A model generated the notes under the pieces. That model was not told where the DNA came from, searched no databases, and saw only the letters and a program-made list of their open reading frames with translations. DNA of 64,000 bases from Nissolia schottii. Its lineage: Eukaryota; Streptophyta; Magnoliopsida; Fabales; Fabaceae. The stretch is from NCBI GenBank assembly GCA_003254905.1, contig QANU01102988.1, positions 116,769-180,768 of the forward strand, read 5' to 3'. Below, piece after piece: positions 45,770 to 59,300 of the stretch. Positions within the stretch are counted from its first letter, which is position 1, and every line of letters starts with the position of its first letter. Both the position numbers and the translations under genes were made by a program.

Positions 45770-48700
45770 AAGCAACCCATGCATGGCCGATTTGAGTGAT
45801 AGATGCTCTTTTTTCAGCTCCAGGATGGAACAATTGATATTGATAAAAAGCGTAAATATTTTCTTGGATTTAGTGTGTGCTTATGAAAGATGTAAAATTA
45901 AACTTATTTCAATAATTGCTTATTCTAATAATCATTTTTTTAAATAATTAATTGTGTGAGAATAAATTTATGTTTTGATACTTCAACTTAAAAGTGATTT
46001 TAAGATAATCTATTTTATTTGGATTATATAAAAAAAATCATTGTTATATGATAAATTATTAAAAAAGGATATGGAATGATTTATTTATATTATATAATAT
46101 TTAAAAGTTAAGGTGAATTTGGTAAAAGCATAGAAAAAATATTTTTTTAATCACAAAAGTAAAAACTTTTTCATTGATAATGTCAAAACTATTAACTTTA
46201 CTTCTTTTTTTTTTCATCCAAAAACATTTTTAATTTTAAAAGAAGAGTTGTTGCTTATATTTTGTTGTTTTGCCAAACATAATAGATTGTGTAAAACAGC
46301 TTTTTTTTTAATAAAAAATCAGTTTCTTCAAGTTTCTAAACACACACTTATATGGTTATTTGCTAGTAAGTTAAATAAACAATAAACACACAGCTAGAGT
46401 AATAAGTGCTCATTCACTTTAATCAGTGATCTCGAGTTCAATAGGAGAGCCATACCTCAATGAAACCTCTTCATGTGCTGGNGTTGAGCCATAAATCAAA
46501 ACCAGTTAGCTTATTTTGGTTTCAAATAAGGAACCATGACTTTGGAAATCATAGTTGTTACATCTAATTCTGTCAGAAAGAAAGTTTACCAAACCCATCA
46601 TGTGTGCAATGAAAGAAAGGCGAAGTGTACATTTATTTGAGTAACAGATAGGGAAATATATATATATATATATACACACACACTACAACATGGAATATGA
46701 GCACCTGATTTGAAGCAACTTTGATTTAGGTATTTTATCCAAAATAGTTTTGGAGCTTTTAGGTTTCAGGGGAGAATCTAAGTCAAAATTAAGTCCACAG
46801 ACTGTTTGTTTGGCTGCATATATACTTACAGTGACAGTTTCCCTATTTTCAGGCTTTGGTTTATGTCATGATGTGTAGAAGCAAAACAAGTACCTCCCAG
46901 CTTGAGTTATATATCTGTACCTAACAGCAAGTTTAATGGACCAGATCAAGAATCAACCACAAGATCTTTGACTCTTTGTCATACGAGAATGATACATATA
47001 TACCCAAACAAGTGAACAACTATTCTACAGGTTTTTCACAAAGACTAAAATTATGGCATCAAAATTAATAATAATTAAGGATTACTTTATAAGTAAATTA
47101 ATAAAAATGTCTGACTAGTTACTACAAATTTAATGTGTGATTATGTATAAAATTTGTCTGTGTGCTGTAAACTGTTTCTTTATGTCGCCATATAACTTGA
47201 AGTGTAGTTTTCTTTTTTTAATCATAGATAATGGGGTTGGTCAGATATATTATGTCCTTTAGAAAAATTGAACACAGCTTCTTAAATTTACCCATTGACA
47301 TATAACTAAGATATATGTCACTTGAGCTACTAGCTTTCAACTACTTGAAGTGTAATTTTGTTAATTGTGGCTTCCATATTGCATTGATATGGACTTCAAC
47401 CGATTGCAAGGCCTCATCTTTAGCTTTGTACCTAGACATGTGTCAAGAATCATCTCTCACGAAAGTTAGATAATTAAATGGTTTCATATATTTCTTCACA
47501 TGTTTTTTCACATAAGAACTTTTTTGGCATGCAGCATCGGTAATTTTTTTTTAAATAGAAAGCATTGAACTCTATACTTCATTGTTATAGTACGTAATTT
47601 TAATATCATGTCAATAATCATATCTCCCAAAAGTTTAAATTTTTAGATAGAGACAATTAAATAATTTTACATGTCTCTTTACAACCTGTAAACGCATAAC
47701 TCGTGTCTTCCAAAAAAAGAAAAACAAAAAAGAACATTACTTCAAGCAACTATAGAGTAGTGAGGATCAAGGTGAAGAGGTAGGGTGACTCAATCAAAAT
47801 AATAGTAATAATAATAATTGGATCTAAACTAAAATGTCATAGTATACACGGGTGAACAAAAGCATTTGAAAATATTCTCAGGTCTTTTTTAATAGAAAAA
47901 AAAAAAAAACATTTCCAATACATTAAATTACTCTGTCCCCATGTCCAACAAACAGATTAGCTGAGTTGCAGCATTCATTTCCATTTTAGTCATACATTTG
48001 GCCAGACAAATTCTACAACCATAATATGAAAATGGTGCAAAGCCGTACCATATCATAAAGATAATAATACCTATAAGAACCCTATTATATAGGCTACTTT
48101 GCTAGAGATGTCACTATTTATGCATGCAGTTAAAGGTGGGGTGTGGGGGACAATTATTTAGAGACACAATTGGCAAAAAATGTAGGCCGACAAGGTGCAC
48201 GTTCGGTGTCATATATTTTTTCTTTGAGGTAGCCATCATTGTAAGCAAGTTCAAGAAGAGACTACGAGTGTGGGAAGTGCATGTATCTAAGAGGATGGAT
48301 GATTATTGATTAGAGAGCATAGACCAAGAATAAAAAGATATATATAGAGAGAGGTCATCTGAATTTCATTTCAGCATCAGTTAGCCCAAACATACACAAC
48401 AGATAAATAAAGTAAGCTCCTACCAAAAGCAGTGACTTTTTCGTGATCTAAATTTGGCCCAAAAATAGTTTGTGAAATTACACTGACACCAATTTTATTT
48501 CTTCAGATAACACTCCCTTATATATCATGATTGTTAAATATCATAGAAAAACAGATAAATGGAGCACAGAAAAATATAGAAGAAAGATAGATAATAGAGA
48601 AATAACAATTGTATTATCTGAGAGTTGTTGTCTGAGTTAATTTACAATAGAAGGTGAACCTATTTATAGGCTGAAAACACAACGACCAAAAACAAGTCAC

Positions 48701-48825
48701 AATCAAATCAAATGAAATCAAACATAATATATATTATTCTTAACAATGATGAATCAATGATTTCTAATTATCATAAAATTATGCGCTATTTATTATCAAG
48801 ATATTTTATTTACTATGTCATTCAC
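45770..48825. other. AT-rich intergenic sequence
   Basis: No supportable gene. A (TA)n(CA)n microsatellite lies near 46651-46682, and a single ambiguous base at 46482. A minus-strand TATAAATAGG near 48660, with a purine-rich neighbour, may be the relic of an LTR promoter. Confidence 0.45.
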
Positions 48826-48995
48826 ATTTTTGCGTTTAACATATCTTATAACCCCTCTTTTACTCGCAAGAGAAGGTTACAAGGGTTTTAAAGGCGCGTA
48901 AGAGAGAGCCAAAGAGAAGTTGAACATAATGTGTATAACACTTTAATAATAAATGACATCTAATTTTGTTATCATTACAAGAAATTTGTATTTAT
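48826..48995. repeat. Dispersed repeat A, copy 2
   Basis: Second copy of the repeat at 41803-42000 in the same orientation, with several indels. Confidence 0.5.
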
Positions 48996-49264
48996 CAAAA
49001 AATATCGGTCTAATTTCATTAAACCTGAAGGAAAGGAAGTGTTATTTATGCTTATGAGATGATATAGTAACACGCTGTTACTGGATGTTGATGTAAAATT
49101 CTAGATATAATACATAAGTTCTTGTTTTCTTAATAGATTTCATACTCAATATGTGCGCGTGCATTTTCGTTTGGCAAGTTTAGTGTTATTGAGCTGTGAC
49201 ACCTCCCCTTATGGTCCTTAAATGTACGGGACTGTTGGGGTTAGTGGTTTCAGAAAACATATAG

Positions 49265-49390
49265 ACATTTTATCATCTCTTTAATAATACATCTAAGAGT
49301 TCATTAGTTACATGATAAATCTCATAATGTGTTGTAAGAGAATTAATATGATGTTTACACATTTTTATATGTTCAAATAGGACTATTGGT
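49265..49390. repeat. Small inverted-repeat element B, copy 1
   Basis: The left arm TATAGACATTTTATCATCT and a right arm around ATGATGTTTACACATTTTTA form an imperfect inverted repeat. The whole aligns with 51880-52022. It is likely a MITE remnant. Confidence 0.5.
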
Positions 49391-49882
49391 GATTCCATCT
49401 CTGTTTGCCCATCTCTTAATTTCCTCTAATTAATTCCACTAGGAACACCTGGGGGCTAGGACAACAAATTCCACCACGTGAGTTGCACGCAATAGCAAGT
49501 CTTACCATTTCAAGCAACTCGACTAGAGGATCCTCAACTGGTTAGGGGATATATAAAGATGAGAGATTAATTATATATTCTTTACTTGGTCTAAATTTAA
49601 TTGATGTAAACATTTTACATTTATGAATTGTCTTTGCCATCAACGTCTTACATGACAGAACAAAGCAACGCCTGACCCGAATTAAAAAAAAAACAAAACT
49701 AAATGGTGAAAGAGTGTATTTTGCTTTGATTAATAATGTTGTAACTCGACCACAACTCTTACTCTGTTAAAGGAGTAATCTTTTATTTTTGAATTAATTT
49801 TTTTACAAATCTCACTTTTGAATTTAAATTAACTCCTCTCCTAACCTAAATTTGACTCAATCCTTTAGCAGTGTTGTTTATT

Positions 49883-50246
49883 GAGATAAGATACAAATAC
49901 TGAAACACGGGGACAAAAGTCTTGTTTGTTTATTGAGACAAATACAAAAATCTATGTCTTAAGACAAAAAAACTTTTGTATTTTCTGCTCCATTTTGCTA
50001 GGACATAAGGACAAGACACGATAACATAACCTTTCAGATTAGGATAATGTTTTTTTTTCTATTGAATTAATGCAATAAGAGTATTTTAAGTTATTTGGAT
50101 TCTATTTTTTATTTTGTCTCTGTTAAACCAAGATATAGTACAAATAAGTGTGTCTTTTACATTGTCATCAAACAAAATACAAAACGGATTTGTCCTCTTA
50201 TTTTTTTATATCTCTATCACGTTTCTGTATTTTTATCGTGTCTCAG
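49883..50246. mobile_element. MITE-like inverted repeat, about 365 bp
   Basis: The left end GAGATAAGATACAAATACTG continuing AAACACG is matched in reverse complement by the right end (GAGACACGATAAAAATACAG continuing AAACGTG, read on the minus strand from 50244). Inner AAACAAG/TTTGTC phrases also pair. No clear target duplication was resolved. Confidence 0.5.
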
Positions 50247-53200
50247 CATTCAAATGCAACCAATGATCACATCATTTCATTGAGTGGAGACTCGCAATTT
50301 CATAATGATCCAACTAATCTTTTTGTGATGTGAAAGCTTTATGATCTCATAGTAAGTGGAGTCGGCTTGAACCAAATTAATTAAGGTCAACTAAACTTCT
50401 AATAAATATACCAACGATTTTGATCAAAGAGGCATAGCAGGCGATGTTTAAATTGATAAGTGGTTCTGGAATAATCAAGGTCGACGTTTGTTATACGAAG
50501 CAAGTTTTGCACAAAAAAATAAGAAGGAAACTCCTTTAGCTGGGAGGTTGAAGTCAATAACGGCGTCCCTCGTCCTCTCTGATTTTGTCCATTAATTTGG
50601 ATCTGATATGGAAAAGACACCATGGAGGAAGAATTTGAGACCAATGAATAGAAGACGATAACAAATTAAGATATGACCAAAAGAATGTGTCATTGAAGTC
50701 TATGGGAAGAAGATATATATATGCGCTCCAATGAAGGTTTGACAGTGGTGTTTTGAGGATGCTCCTCTAGCTCGGGTTGGATGATGCCCACATCACTTAT
50801 TATGTATTCTTCTCATAGGTTAATGTTATGTTTTTAATTTATTTAGTCTTCTCTTTTTTTTTAGGTTCTTTTTTCTATTTTTGCACTTTTTTCTTTGTTG
50901 TCTTGTTGTATGATTGTGTTACGACATACATGAGATACTCTCGCTTAACTTCTTTGATCCTTGATTGTAATCTCTTTGTATTTATTTTCTCTCTCGTTAA
51001 TGAATAAAAGAAAAAGTGATATGTTTTTAACAAAAGGTTTAGTTCTATAAGGGCATTTAAAAATTTTACTTTTTCATGAAAACTTACCATGTTGTGATAT
51101 TTGATGGCATTTATGAACAAAATCCTTTAAAAAATGTACTTTTTTGATGGAAATTATCATTTTTTAATATTTTAAGATACTTATTAACAAAATCCTATAA
51201 AAAAATTATAAAATATAGATTTTTCTTCTCCACCCACTCTCTCACTAATTAACTAATTAATCAGGGATGCATCAACTGCATTTCGCATGGTCTTCATCCC
51301 GTTTTGGATTTTGTTTGACTTTATCAACCCATGCGATTAGTACGAGCCCATTTCAGAAACGGAGAATTGGAAAGCGTTTTCGAAATAGTAAGAGAAATTG
51401 CATTTGGATGTCATAGCATAATTGGCGTAATGTGGACATAGTGAGAAAAAGACATAAATAATGAGTGTTGAGAGGAGAAACCACAGTGGAATCTACCACT
51501 ATTGTTGCATCTTATATGTTCATACTATATCAACTTTGTTATGTTCAAATTAATATCATTACTCAAATGGTAAACACTGTAAAAATAAGCAGTGTGATTA
51601 TGGCCGTCCAATTTTGAATTCACTCGTAATCACACTGTTTGATAGTAAAAAAAAATGTTGAGAATGTCAATTTTTTGTCCAAATTTAATTATCAAAATGA
51701 TGTGACATATATAATAATATTTAAATTAATAAGTGAGTCATTTCATTTTATTTCATCCCATCTTATTTTTATTTTTTTCAAAAATTATGATAATAGATTC
51801 GCGATCTATTATTATTTTTGATGACAGTAATATCTAATTATTGATTAACTAAAATAATTATATAATCTTAATATGAATAGTGTTATTTGTATAAAAAAGG
51901 GGATATAGACATTTTATCATCTTTCTCGCAGTGCATCGTGAGATTCACTGTATAACTTATAAATTTCATGATGTATCATAAAAAAAGTGATAAAATGTTT
52001 ACACTTTTTTATGTACAAATATCATTTTGTGTCATGATATGAAGGACTTGTTGGCATCTGCATGGGGCCCTCATTTCACAAGACTGGTCGGTTTGTCATC
52101 TCCATCAAATTGATTGGTACATTTCATTTTTATTTTCTTGAATGATGTGCCTCATTTTTTCTTCTCTCCAAAATCATGGAAGGAAAGAAAGAATCAACTT
52201 CTTGATTAATACGTGTTAAGAGAAGTCATTAGTGCCAAAAATGTATCACATGCCTTACCTAATTTCAGAAACGGGTTAATAAGCTAAACTAATTTAGGCA
52301 TTTCTTTAACTGACAATTAATTCACCTTTTTTTTTCTTCCAAGATACTAGTGTTTTGGAGGAAGCATTTAGATAGGTAAGTAATTAAACAAACTGATACT
52401 GCAGGTAATTAAGAAAAAAAAAATTGTCCATAAGAAAAGTTTTTGCTTGGTACAAAGAAGTACCAATGCACATTATCAGATCGATAAGGGGCAGACTTGT
52501 ATTCTAAAAGAATGCAAGTTCGATTTATGCTGTTGATGTAGATTTCACTTTGATAAGTCATTTGTGAATGCTTAAATAACTTAAAGACATGCCCTAACTC
52601 TGGTAAAATTGACCACGGTCAAACCCACCTATAGCTAACTAACTATTTAATACCAAAAATGAAAACCCTTCCCAATAGTCTTTGGTCGGCTCTCAATAGA
52701 AATATCATTTATAAGGAGCATAAATTTTTAGGAGAGGTATACCTCAAAAATTAGTTATTAGAATTAGAGCTCACCTCCTTAATGATCCAGTTTAAAAGCT
52801 GGTTCTGGAAAAAGGTTACAATGGGCTGAAGTAATCTGGTATTTTATTTGCACTTAATAATGCACATGCTCTAGCATATTGTATGCACATTTCAGCACTA
52901 ATTTTGACAATGACTACCATAACAACAACCATAACAGCGATCTCAAATGTCAACAGCAGATCACTTTTACATAGATCATGTTATTTACATTTGTTATGCA
53001 ATAAGTCATGAAATAAACGACAGTTCATATTCACTATAATGATTGAGATTTTGCTCATATATACATGTGTATTCAGTGACTCTTTTATTTACCAACTAAA
53101 AACATCATTTGGCATTGATATTAGGCTAAAACTGTTCCCTCCCTGTCAACCGGGGCGGGTTTATTATATCACAAGGAATATCCATACATCAAACCACTAA

Positions 53201-54169
53201 GATATACAGCAATAGTTCTTTCGTTTATTCAAACTTTAAAAAAGTGGCTAATTGCATTTTAGAAATAATTAGAACTTATCTATCGGTGTGATATCCAAAA
53301 CATATATATTTAATTTTAAGATCACATAGATAAAATTTGTTCAATTTAAAATGTATTTAACCACATTTTTTAATTTTAGAAATGACCATATTTTAAATGT
53401 TTTGTACCCAAAAAGGTCAATTCAAGTTCAAGGCTACATTACATGTATAAAATTTAGTCACTTCCGAAATGCATTTAATCATATTTGTGAAGTTAGACTA
53501 AACCAAAGAACTATTGTAGTGCATTATAGGTGATTTGGATTATTAATACATGCACCTTATGGTCTTCTTCATAAGATCACAAGGTATGTATCCTAACTTA
53601 CATGATAGGGGTGTTCATGACTTAGCTAATTGGCTCGATAACTTAACCCAACTCAAAGCTTTTTTAACCATGTTTGGATTATGATATTTGACGCACAACG
53701 CATTTTTTATTGAGTTCAAATCATGTTTTGAGTTGACTTGACTTATCCCAAAATCAAATAATTAATTATCTATAAAGTTATATTTTTTAAATAATTAGTG
53801 ATAAATTATAAAGTTTTTATACTTCGACTAATACATCCATAATCTTATTTTTATATTAATATGATTTATATTGAAACATGTACTATAAACTATCTCTTAA
53901 TTATAATTTTATTTCTCACCTAAAAAAAATTATGACTTTACATATAAGAACTAAATATATAAAAATAGTTTCAAAGTTAGATTTACTTAGTTTAACTTAG
54001 TCATTAATCAAGTCATTATTGGGTCAAGTTATGACCTAGAAAACTTGCCCAGTCCAAGCTAATCCATGTGCACACGTATTGCAGGTGTAGACAATAGAAA
54101 TATGTAATAGATATTTCTACTATCTACTATAGGGTACACCACAACATCTATCATCGTCTAGATTTTAAA
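50247..54169. other. AT-rich intergenic sequence
   Basis: No supportable gene. It contains repeat B copy 2 (51880-52022) and a low-complexity stretch at 53600-54070 that resembles repeat D in style. Open frames are short and unrelated to known domains. Confidence 0.45.
51880..52022. mobile_element. Small inverted-repeat element B, copy 2 (MITE-like)
   Basis: The left arm ATTTGTATAAAAAAGG followed by GACATTTTATC is paired with the right arm GATAAAATGTTTACAC followed by TTTTTTATGTACAAAT. The element is about 140 bp with terminal inverted repeats of about 35 bp, related to 49265-49390. Confidence 0.6.
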
Positions 54170-54178
54170 TTCTTTCAA

Positions 54179-54475
54179 GGGTTAATTAAGTTTTTAGTCC
54201 TTGTAATATGAAAAAGTTTGGTTTTAGTCCCTCGTGACAAGTTTTAGTCCTTGTAAAATGTAAAAATTTGATTTTGGTCCCTATGGACAGTTGGTGATGG
54301 ACGGTGATATGTGTCAGTTAACCCGTTATCAGGGACCATTTCTACATCACCGTCCATCACCAACCGTCCATAGAGACCAAAATCAAATTTTCACATTTTA
54401 CAGGGACTAAAACTTGTCATGAGGGACTAAAACCAAACTTTTTCCTATTACAGGGACTAAAAACTTAATTAACCC
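54179..54475. mobile_element. Mutator-type MITE, 297 bp, with 9-bp target duplication
   Basis: The ends are GGGTTAATTAAGTTTTTAGT and its reverse complement ending TTAATTAACCC. Inverted similarity continues for about 130 bp on each side, so the element is almost entirely a hairpin. The identical 9-bp sequence TTCTTTCAA flanks it (54170-54178 and 54476-54484). A 9-bp duplication with long terminal inverted repeats is the hallmark of Mutator-like elements. It has no coding capacity, so it depends on a transposase encoded elsewhere. Confidence 0.9.
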
Positions 54476-54489
54476 TTCTTTCAACAAGG

Positions 54490-55470
54490 TTTTAATTAAT
54501 TGTTCGAACATCACGTGTGAGCTCGTGCACTCTATTAAACAAATTCTTGAATAGACACAAGTCTATTATCTCATTTTTACACACACTCATCATATTAATG
54601 AGAATCATTAATGAGTAGGTGTATTTTAAAAATAAATTGATAGAATAAATTTTACCATATTTGTTAATTAAACACTTATTTCAAAACCTAAAAACTTATG
54701 ATTTTACTTTTTTGATGGTACAAAAACTTGTTCAATTCTACATAAAATTCAAATTAGGTTAAATCTTATTGAAAAAAAAATGTTTTCAAATGCTAAAAAC
54801 CATAAAAGAAAAATTACATTTTTTTTGTTCATTGTTAGCTCATCACCATTGGTCTTCAATAACTAGTTACCTTTCATAGTCACCACTTGGTCGCATTTGT
54901 GAGTTGCAAGTGCGCTCACCACCATTCATTGCTAGTTGTGTGCATCTCACAACTCACTCCCTACATTATTGCTTTGTTCACTCTATTATTCCATGTTTAC
55001 GTGGTTATGTACTTAGCCAATTTACACTTCATAACTCATTATTATTTAGCATTTCATTCTTAAAGAAAAAACAGCTATTATTTAAAATAGCATCTCTTAA
55101 CATGAATAAATAAAGGTAAAATCTGCGTTTTTATGTTTCACTTGCACCTCACCTTTTAATGTGTTTGAGTAGAAACAAACTCGTTCGTTACCATGGAGGT
55201 ACCTAAATATAACGCAATATATATAAAACATGTTATACTTGTCCGGAGGTGTATGCAAGGATCCCTTCCCTGTATCGGTGACCTTATATACTTTTTCTAG
55301 ACGTAGATACGTGTGCAGGAGGACGTACGTACCAAATACCAACACTCAAAAGACTAGCTAGGTTGGAATGAGTAGGTTAGGGCAATAATGGTAAATATGC
55401 TTTTCCCTAATAAGGCGATAAGGCTCATGAGTGTTGACAAATGGCAAACAATAATTGCAGCTAATAGGGG
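54490..55470. other. Upstream region of the LSH gene, no other gene
   Basis: AT-rich. No domain-bearing frame and no recognised transposon. Distal promoter elements of the LSH gene may lie here, but none can be named. Confidence 0.4.
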
Positions 55471-55480
55471 GCATAAAACG

Positions 55481-55488
55481 TATATAAG
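55481..55488 (+). promoter_or_regulatory. Possible TATA box of the LSH gene
   Basis: TATATAAG, 363 bp before the ATG. The implied leader would be about 330 nt. It includes a CT-rich tract (about 55674-55741), an A-run and a (GA)n repeat (about 55819-55832) just before the ATG. Other start sites are possible. Confidence 0.35.
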
Positions 55489-55843
55489 TTAAATGCTAGC
55501 TAATGTCACTATACCCAAAAAGAAATAGAAATAAAAATATTAAAAAAATAAAAATATAGTACGAATAAGAAAAAGAAAGGAAGAAAAAAAGAAAAAAGAG
55601 GAAGAGAGAAAGCAACTAATATGGATGGCCCCATAAGATGTCTTCTCATTCATTAGCCCCAATGACGTGATCTCCATCTTCGCCCCACTCTCTCATTCTC
55701 CACCTATTCATTTCACCCTTTCACCCTCCTTCTCCACTCCATTAATTCTTTCTAGCATCATTTAGAACAAACAAAACCAATCTTGGTTAAATTATATTTT
55801 CATCACAAAAAAAAAAAAGAGAGAGAGAGAGAAAAAAAGAAAA

Positions 55844-56386
55844 ATGTCTGCAAGTGGCAGTGGGTCATCAGGAGGAGGAGGAGGAGGAGAAGGATCAAGC
55901 CCTACACTTAGCCGCTATGAGTCGCAGAAGAGAAGGGACTGGAACACTTTTGGTCAGTACCTCAAGAACCAGAGGCCACCTGTCCCACTCTCCCAGTGCA
56001 ATAGCAACCATGTCCTTGACTTCCTCCGCTACCTCGACCAGTTCGGGAAGACCAAGGTTCACCTCCAGGGATGCATGTTCTACGGGCAGCCTGAGCCCCC
56101 CGCACCCTGCACCTGCCCGCTCAGGCAGGCCTGGGGATCCCTTGACGCCCTCATAGGCCGCCTCAGGGCTGCCTATGAGGAGAACGGGGGCACCCCAGAG
56201 ACCAACCCTTTTGCGAGCGGGGCCATTCGGGTGTACCTCAGGGAGGTCAGGGAGTGCCAGGCGAAGGCGAGGGGTATTCCTTACAAGAAGAAGAAGAAGG
56301 TCAGCGGCGCCGCGAATCAAGGCAGCAGTAGTAATCAGGGAAATGATGATCATGAGGAATCAGCCTCCACCATGCACTTCTCTTGA
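55844..56386 (+). CDS. LSH10: ALOG-domain nuclear regulator, LSH10-like (LIGHT-DEPENDENT SHORT HYPOCOTYLS family), 180 aa
   Basis: An uninterrupted frame from ATG to TGA with GC-rich codons unlike its AT-rich surroundings, which supports real coding. Residues 1-21 are a Gly/Ser-rich lead. The ALOG (DUF640) domain spans about 23-147, starting [20 protein letters not shown], with [18 protein letters not shown], the [20 protein letters not shown] stretch and [18 protein letters not shown]. It contains the zinc-ribbon insert typical of the family, with His73, Cys77, Cys89 and Cys91 (HxxxC-x11-CxC). KKKKK at 148-152 is a nuclear localisation signal. The tail is Ser/Asn-rich. The motifs [13 protein letters not shown] and [14 protein letters not shown] match the LSH7-LSH10 branch rather than LSH3/LSH4. 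Family members regulate organ boundaries, meristem fate and light responses, acting in the nucleus with other transcription factors. The gene symbol follows the closest Arabidopsis subgroup, not a search. It stands alone. Confidence 0.93.
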   Translation: MSASGSGSSGGGGGGEGSSPTLSRYESQKRRDWNTFGQYLKNQRPPVPLSQCNSNHVLDFLRYLDQFGKTKVHLQGCMFYGQPEPPAPCTCPLRQAWGSLDALIGRLRAAYEENGGTPETNPFASGAIRVYLREVRECQAKARGIPYKKKKKVSGAANQGSSSNQGNDDHEESASTMHFS

Positions 56387-59300
56387 ATCAATCGCTCCTT
56401 CCCTTCCCTTCCAAGTGATTATCAATGGTAATTAATTTATCTCCATCTCCATTGCTTGCTGCTGATCTCCTGTACACTACTTCGGCTAGCTAGCTAGTGA
56501 CAGAAATTTGAATTGAGAAATTTTTAGCTACTAAAATCGATCATAGGTGGGAGAGCGTTTGAAAATTTCTCATTTGCACTATTAATTGGATGCTTTCAAT
56601 TAACTCAATATATGTGGTGCTAGCTAGCTAGCTAGCTAGGATCCAGTTAATTAATTGTATTGCTATCATATCATTATTCATAACCTAAACATTGATACTA
56701 GCTATTGCTATATGTATGTATGTATGCAGTAAAGAATTAATGGATTCCAAATCTAGGTAATTTAATTTATATTATACAGTACAAGCAAAGTTTTTTGAGG
56801 ACCTCGGTTTTTGGATTTTAGATCAGGTAAAATGTGGAAACAACTCAGAGATATGGGTCAACCAAGTGAATGGTAATGCTAACTCGCTGTAATTGAAGCT
56901 AGCATTGTTACTAAGCAGTGATGTTTTTATATATATACATATATATGCTGATTCTTTCAAATTAATGAATCAATAAATTAAATCCGATCTCCATAAGCAG
57001 ACAAGAATTTAACTTGTACGGATTTCAATTAGATTGGGAACAAAGTCTTTTGGTGGTATATTACTATTATTGTTGTTATTATATGTATTATTGTTAATAA
57101 ATATACACTCATTATAGCATTTATATTCAATATACAATGTCTTGTTTTTATGTTAGTTTGCAAATGTGACTAATTAAGATTGGAGAGATTATATTACCCT
57201 CCACACGCAGACAGACGCTCTAATACCCACATAAGTGGAATTTAATTATTCAACAAAAAACACTGTTTTGTGTCACTTCAATTAAATATTTGCTATTTGC
57301 ATGTTAGCTTTCCCCTAATTTTTCCCTTTTAAGATTCTGCAGATTTTGTGTCCCGTGAAAAGTTTCTTCTTCTTTCTTTCTTTTTATTTTTTATTTTTTA
57401 TTTTATTTTATTTTTTCCATTTTGTTATTTTCTGAAATGAAGATGCATGGAAGCAACTTTTTGAGGCAAATATAGAAGAAAAAAAAATTCTATGTGAGAT
57501 CCCCATCCCCTACAAGAGGGCTATAATCAGGTTGGATCGAGTTAATTGAGTTCCTGATAATAGAGTTCAGATGTCTGTAACTCAATTGAGAAAAAACAAA
57601 TGAGTATTGAATATCAAATAAATAAATGATTGAAATCTCATATAATTGATTAAAGTCCTAGGTAACGTTAAAATCACTAATCAACATAGAAAATTGTTGA
57701 TGACAAATGCTTCTTGGTATCGCTTTTCTTAATTCACAATTTAATACTAACAAGTCATGATTGATTGGAATCTCTTAAAAACAGATGTTGGTGAAACAAC
57801 CTGATGCTAATCAAATAGTTAATCCTTTGTTATGTATACCTTAACAATCACCCCATCCTCATGTCTATTATGACCCACTTATTGCTACCTTTAATGTAGA
57901 AGATCCATGCAAAGTGTGATTGGATATACACATATGTTTTTCTTTTTCTCCATTGTGTCTTTTTTACCATGTACCTAGCTAGATCATGTTGTCCATCATC
58001 TGATTCTGTGGTACAGTAGTTTTATTCCTTTCAAAAAAAAATAAAAGCCACTGGTTTCAAAAATGTACCTTAAGAACTATTAATAAGCTAATTATTTGGA
58101 GCAACTTGCTAATTTGGTTAGACAAATGTTTGAGCATTGTGCTTTCTCCCATAACCTCACATGTTTCTTGTCGGCTATTTATTTAAACGGGGACTTGAAT
58201 AGCAATATTTGAATGTCACACTTTCTCTTTTTTGGTACAATTAAAATAGATTATATATATAGATTGATCACTGAACACAAGTGCTTGGTTTGAAGTGATT
58301 ATTCCACTCAAACTTGACAAAAATTACCGCACATTTGATTCTTTAAGCATATGAATTGTATATATAATTGAGCTACTTAAAACTTTGGGGTAATTAAGGC
58401 CTTGAGGATTACTTAAACATGTATCCTCTTCATGTATTTATCTAGCTCACTTTTTACTTAAATTGATGTCTTTAAATTAATATATCTAGACGTAATCATT
58501 ATTTTAAAGATGTATTCATTTAATAAAAAATTACTTGTCTACATGGACGGATAGTGTAATAGTCCTTAACTAGTATAATACAACATTTATACATAAATGA
58601 TGTGTATTTTTTATAGCAAACATCAAGGGAATATTCAGTATGGTACGGACAATTGTCATGCACAGCCTGTGCTCAGTGACACCAAGTTAGGGTTTTCTTG
58701 TTTGTACTCTGATCACAAGGTATGTGAAAACTATTTGTTGGCAGCTTTTTGTGATGGGGAAGTCAAATTTTCATTTTGATGCTGTAATCATACATTGTCA
58801 CTACTTGTGTATGATTCCTGGTTCAAAAGATGATTAAAGTGCAATATGGACTAGACCTGCTTCAGTAGGCGCACCTCATCTTTCTGTACCTTATGTATAT
58901 AAATTCTTCCCTTTTTTCCACAGTCACATGAGGTGTAGATTGAATTATCAGCTGAGCTAGCTAGCAAGCTGGCCCATGACCGTCCTAATTACATTCTATC
59001 CTCCGCAAAACACCCCTCCATTAATTTGTCATGTCTACACTTACTACTTTTATTGAGGTACTTAGTGTTATGTTACGACTTAATTGGGTGTTCAGTGTTA
59101 CATTCTATAAAATATTATCTAAATCTCAAGAGATGCTATTTGAGAAAATTAATTCATCACTGTAATGTAATACAAGAGAATATTTTACTCAATGATGAAA
59201 AGTAATGTAATACAAGAGAATATGACCTTATATAAACTAGTGAGTATACCCAATTATCTAACTATATTCTAACTAATTTTCATTAACAATATACGCTTAC

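Noticed and set aside
48124..48309. 61-codon frame starting with ATG
   Set aside because: No homology recognised, low complexity, no promoter or splice context.
55854..56435. Overlapping frames in both strands of the LSH gene
   Set aside because: They arise from the high GC content of the real coding sequence; only the 55844-56386 frame has the ALOG domain.
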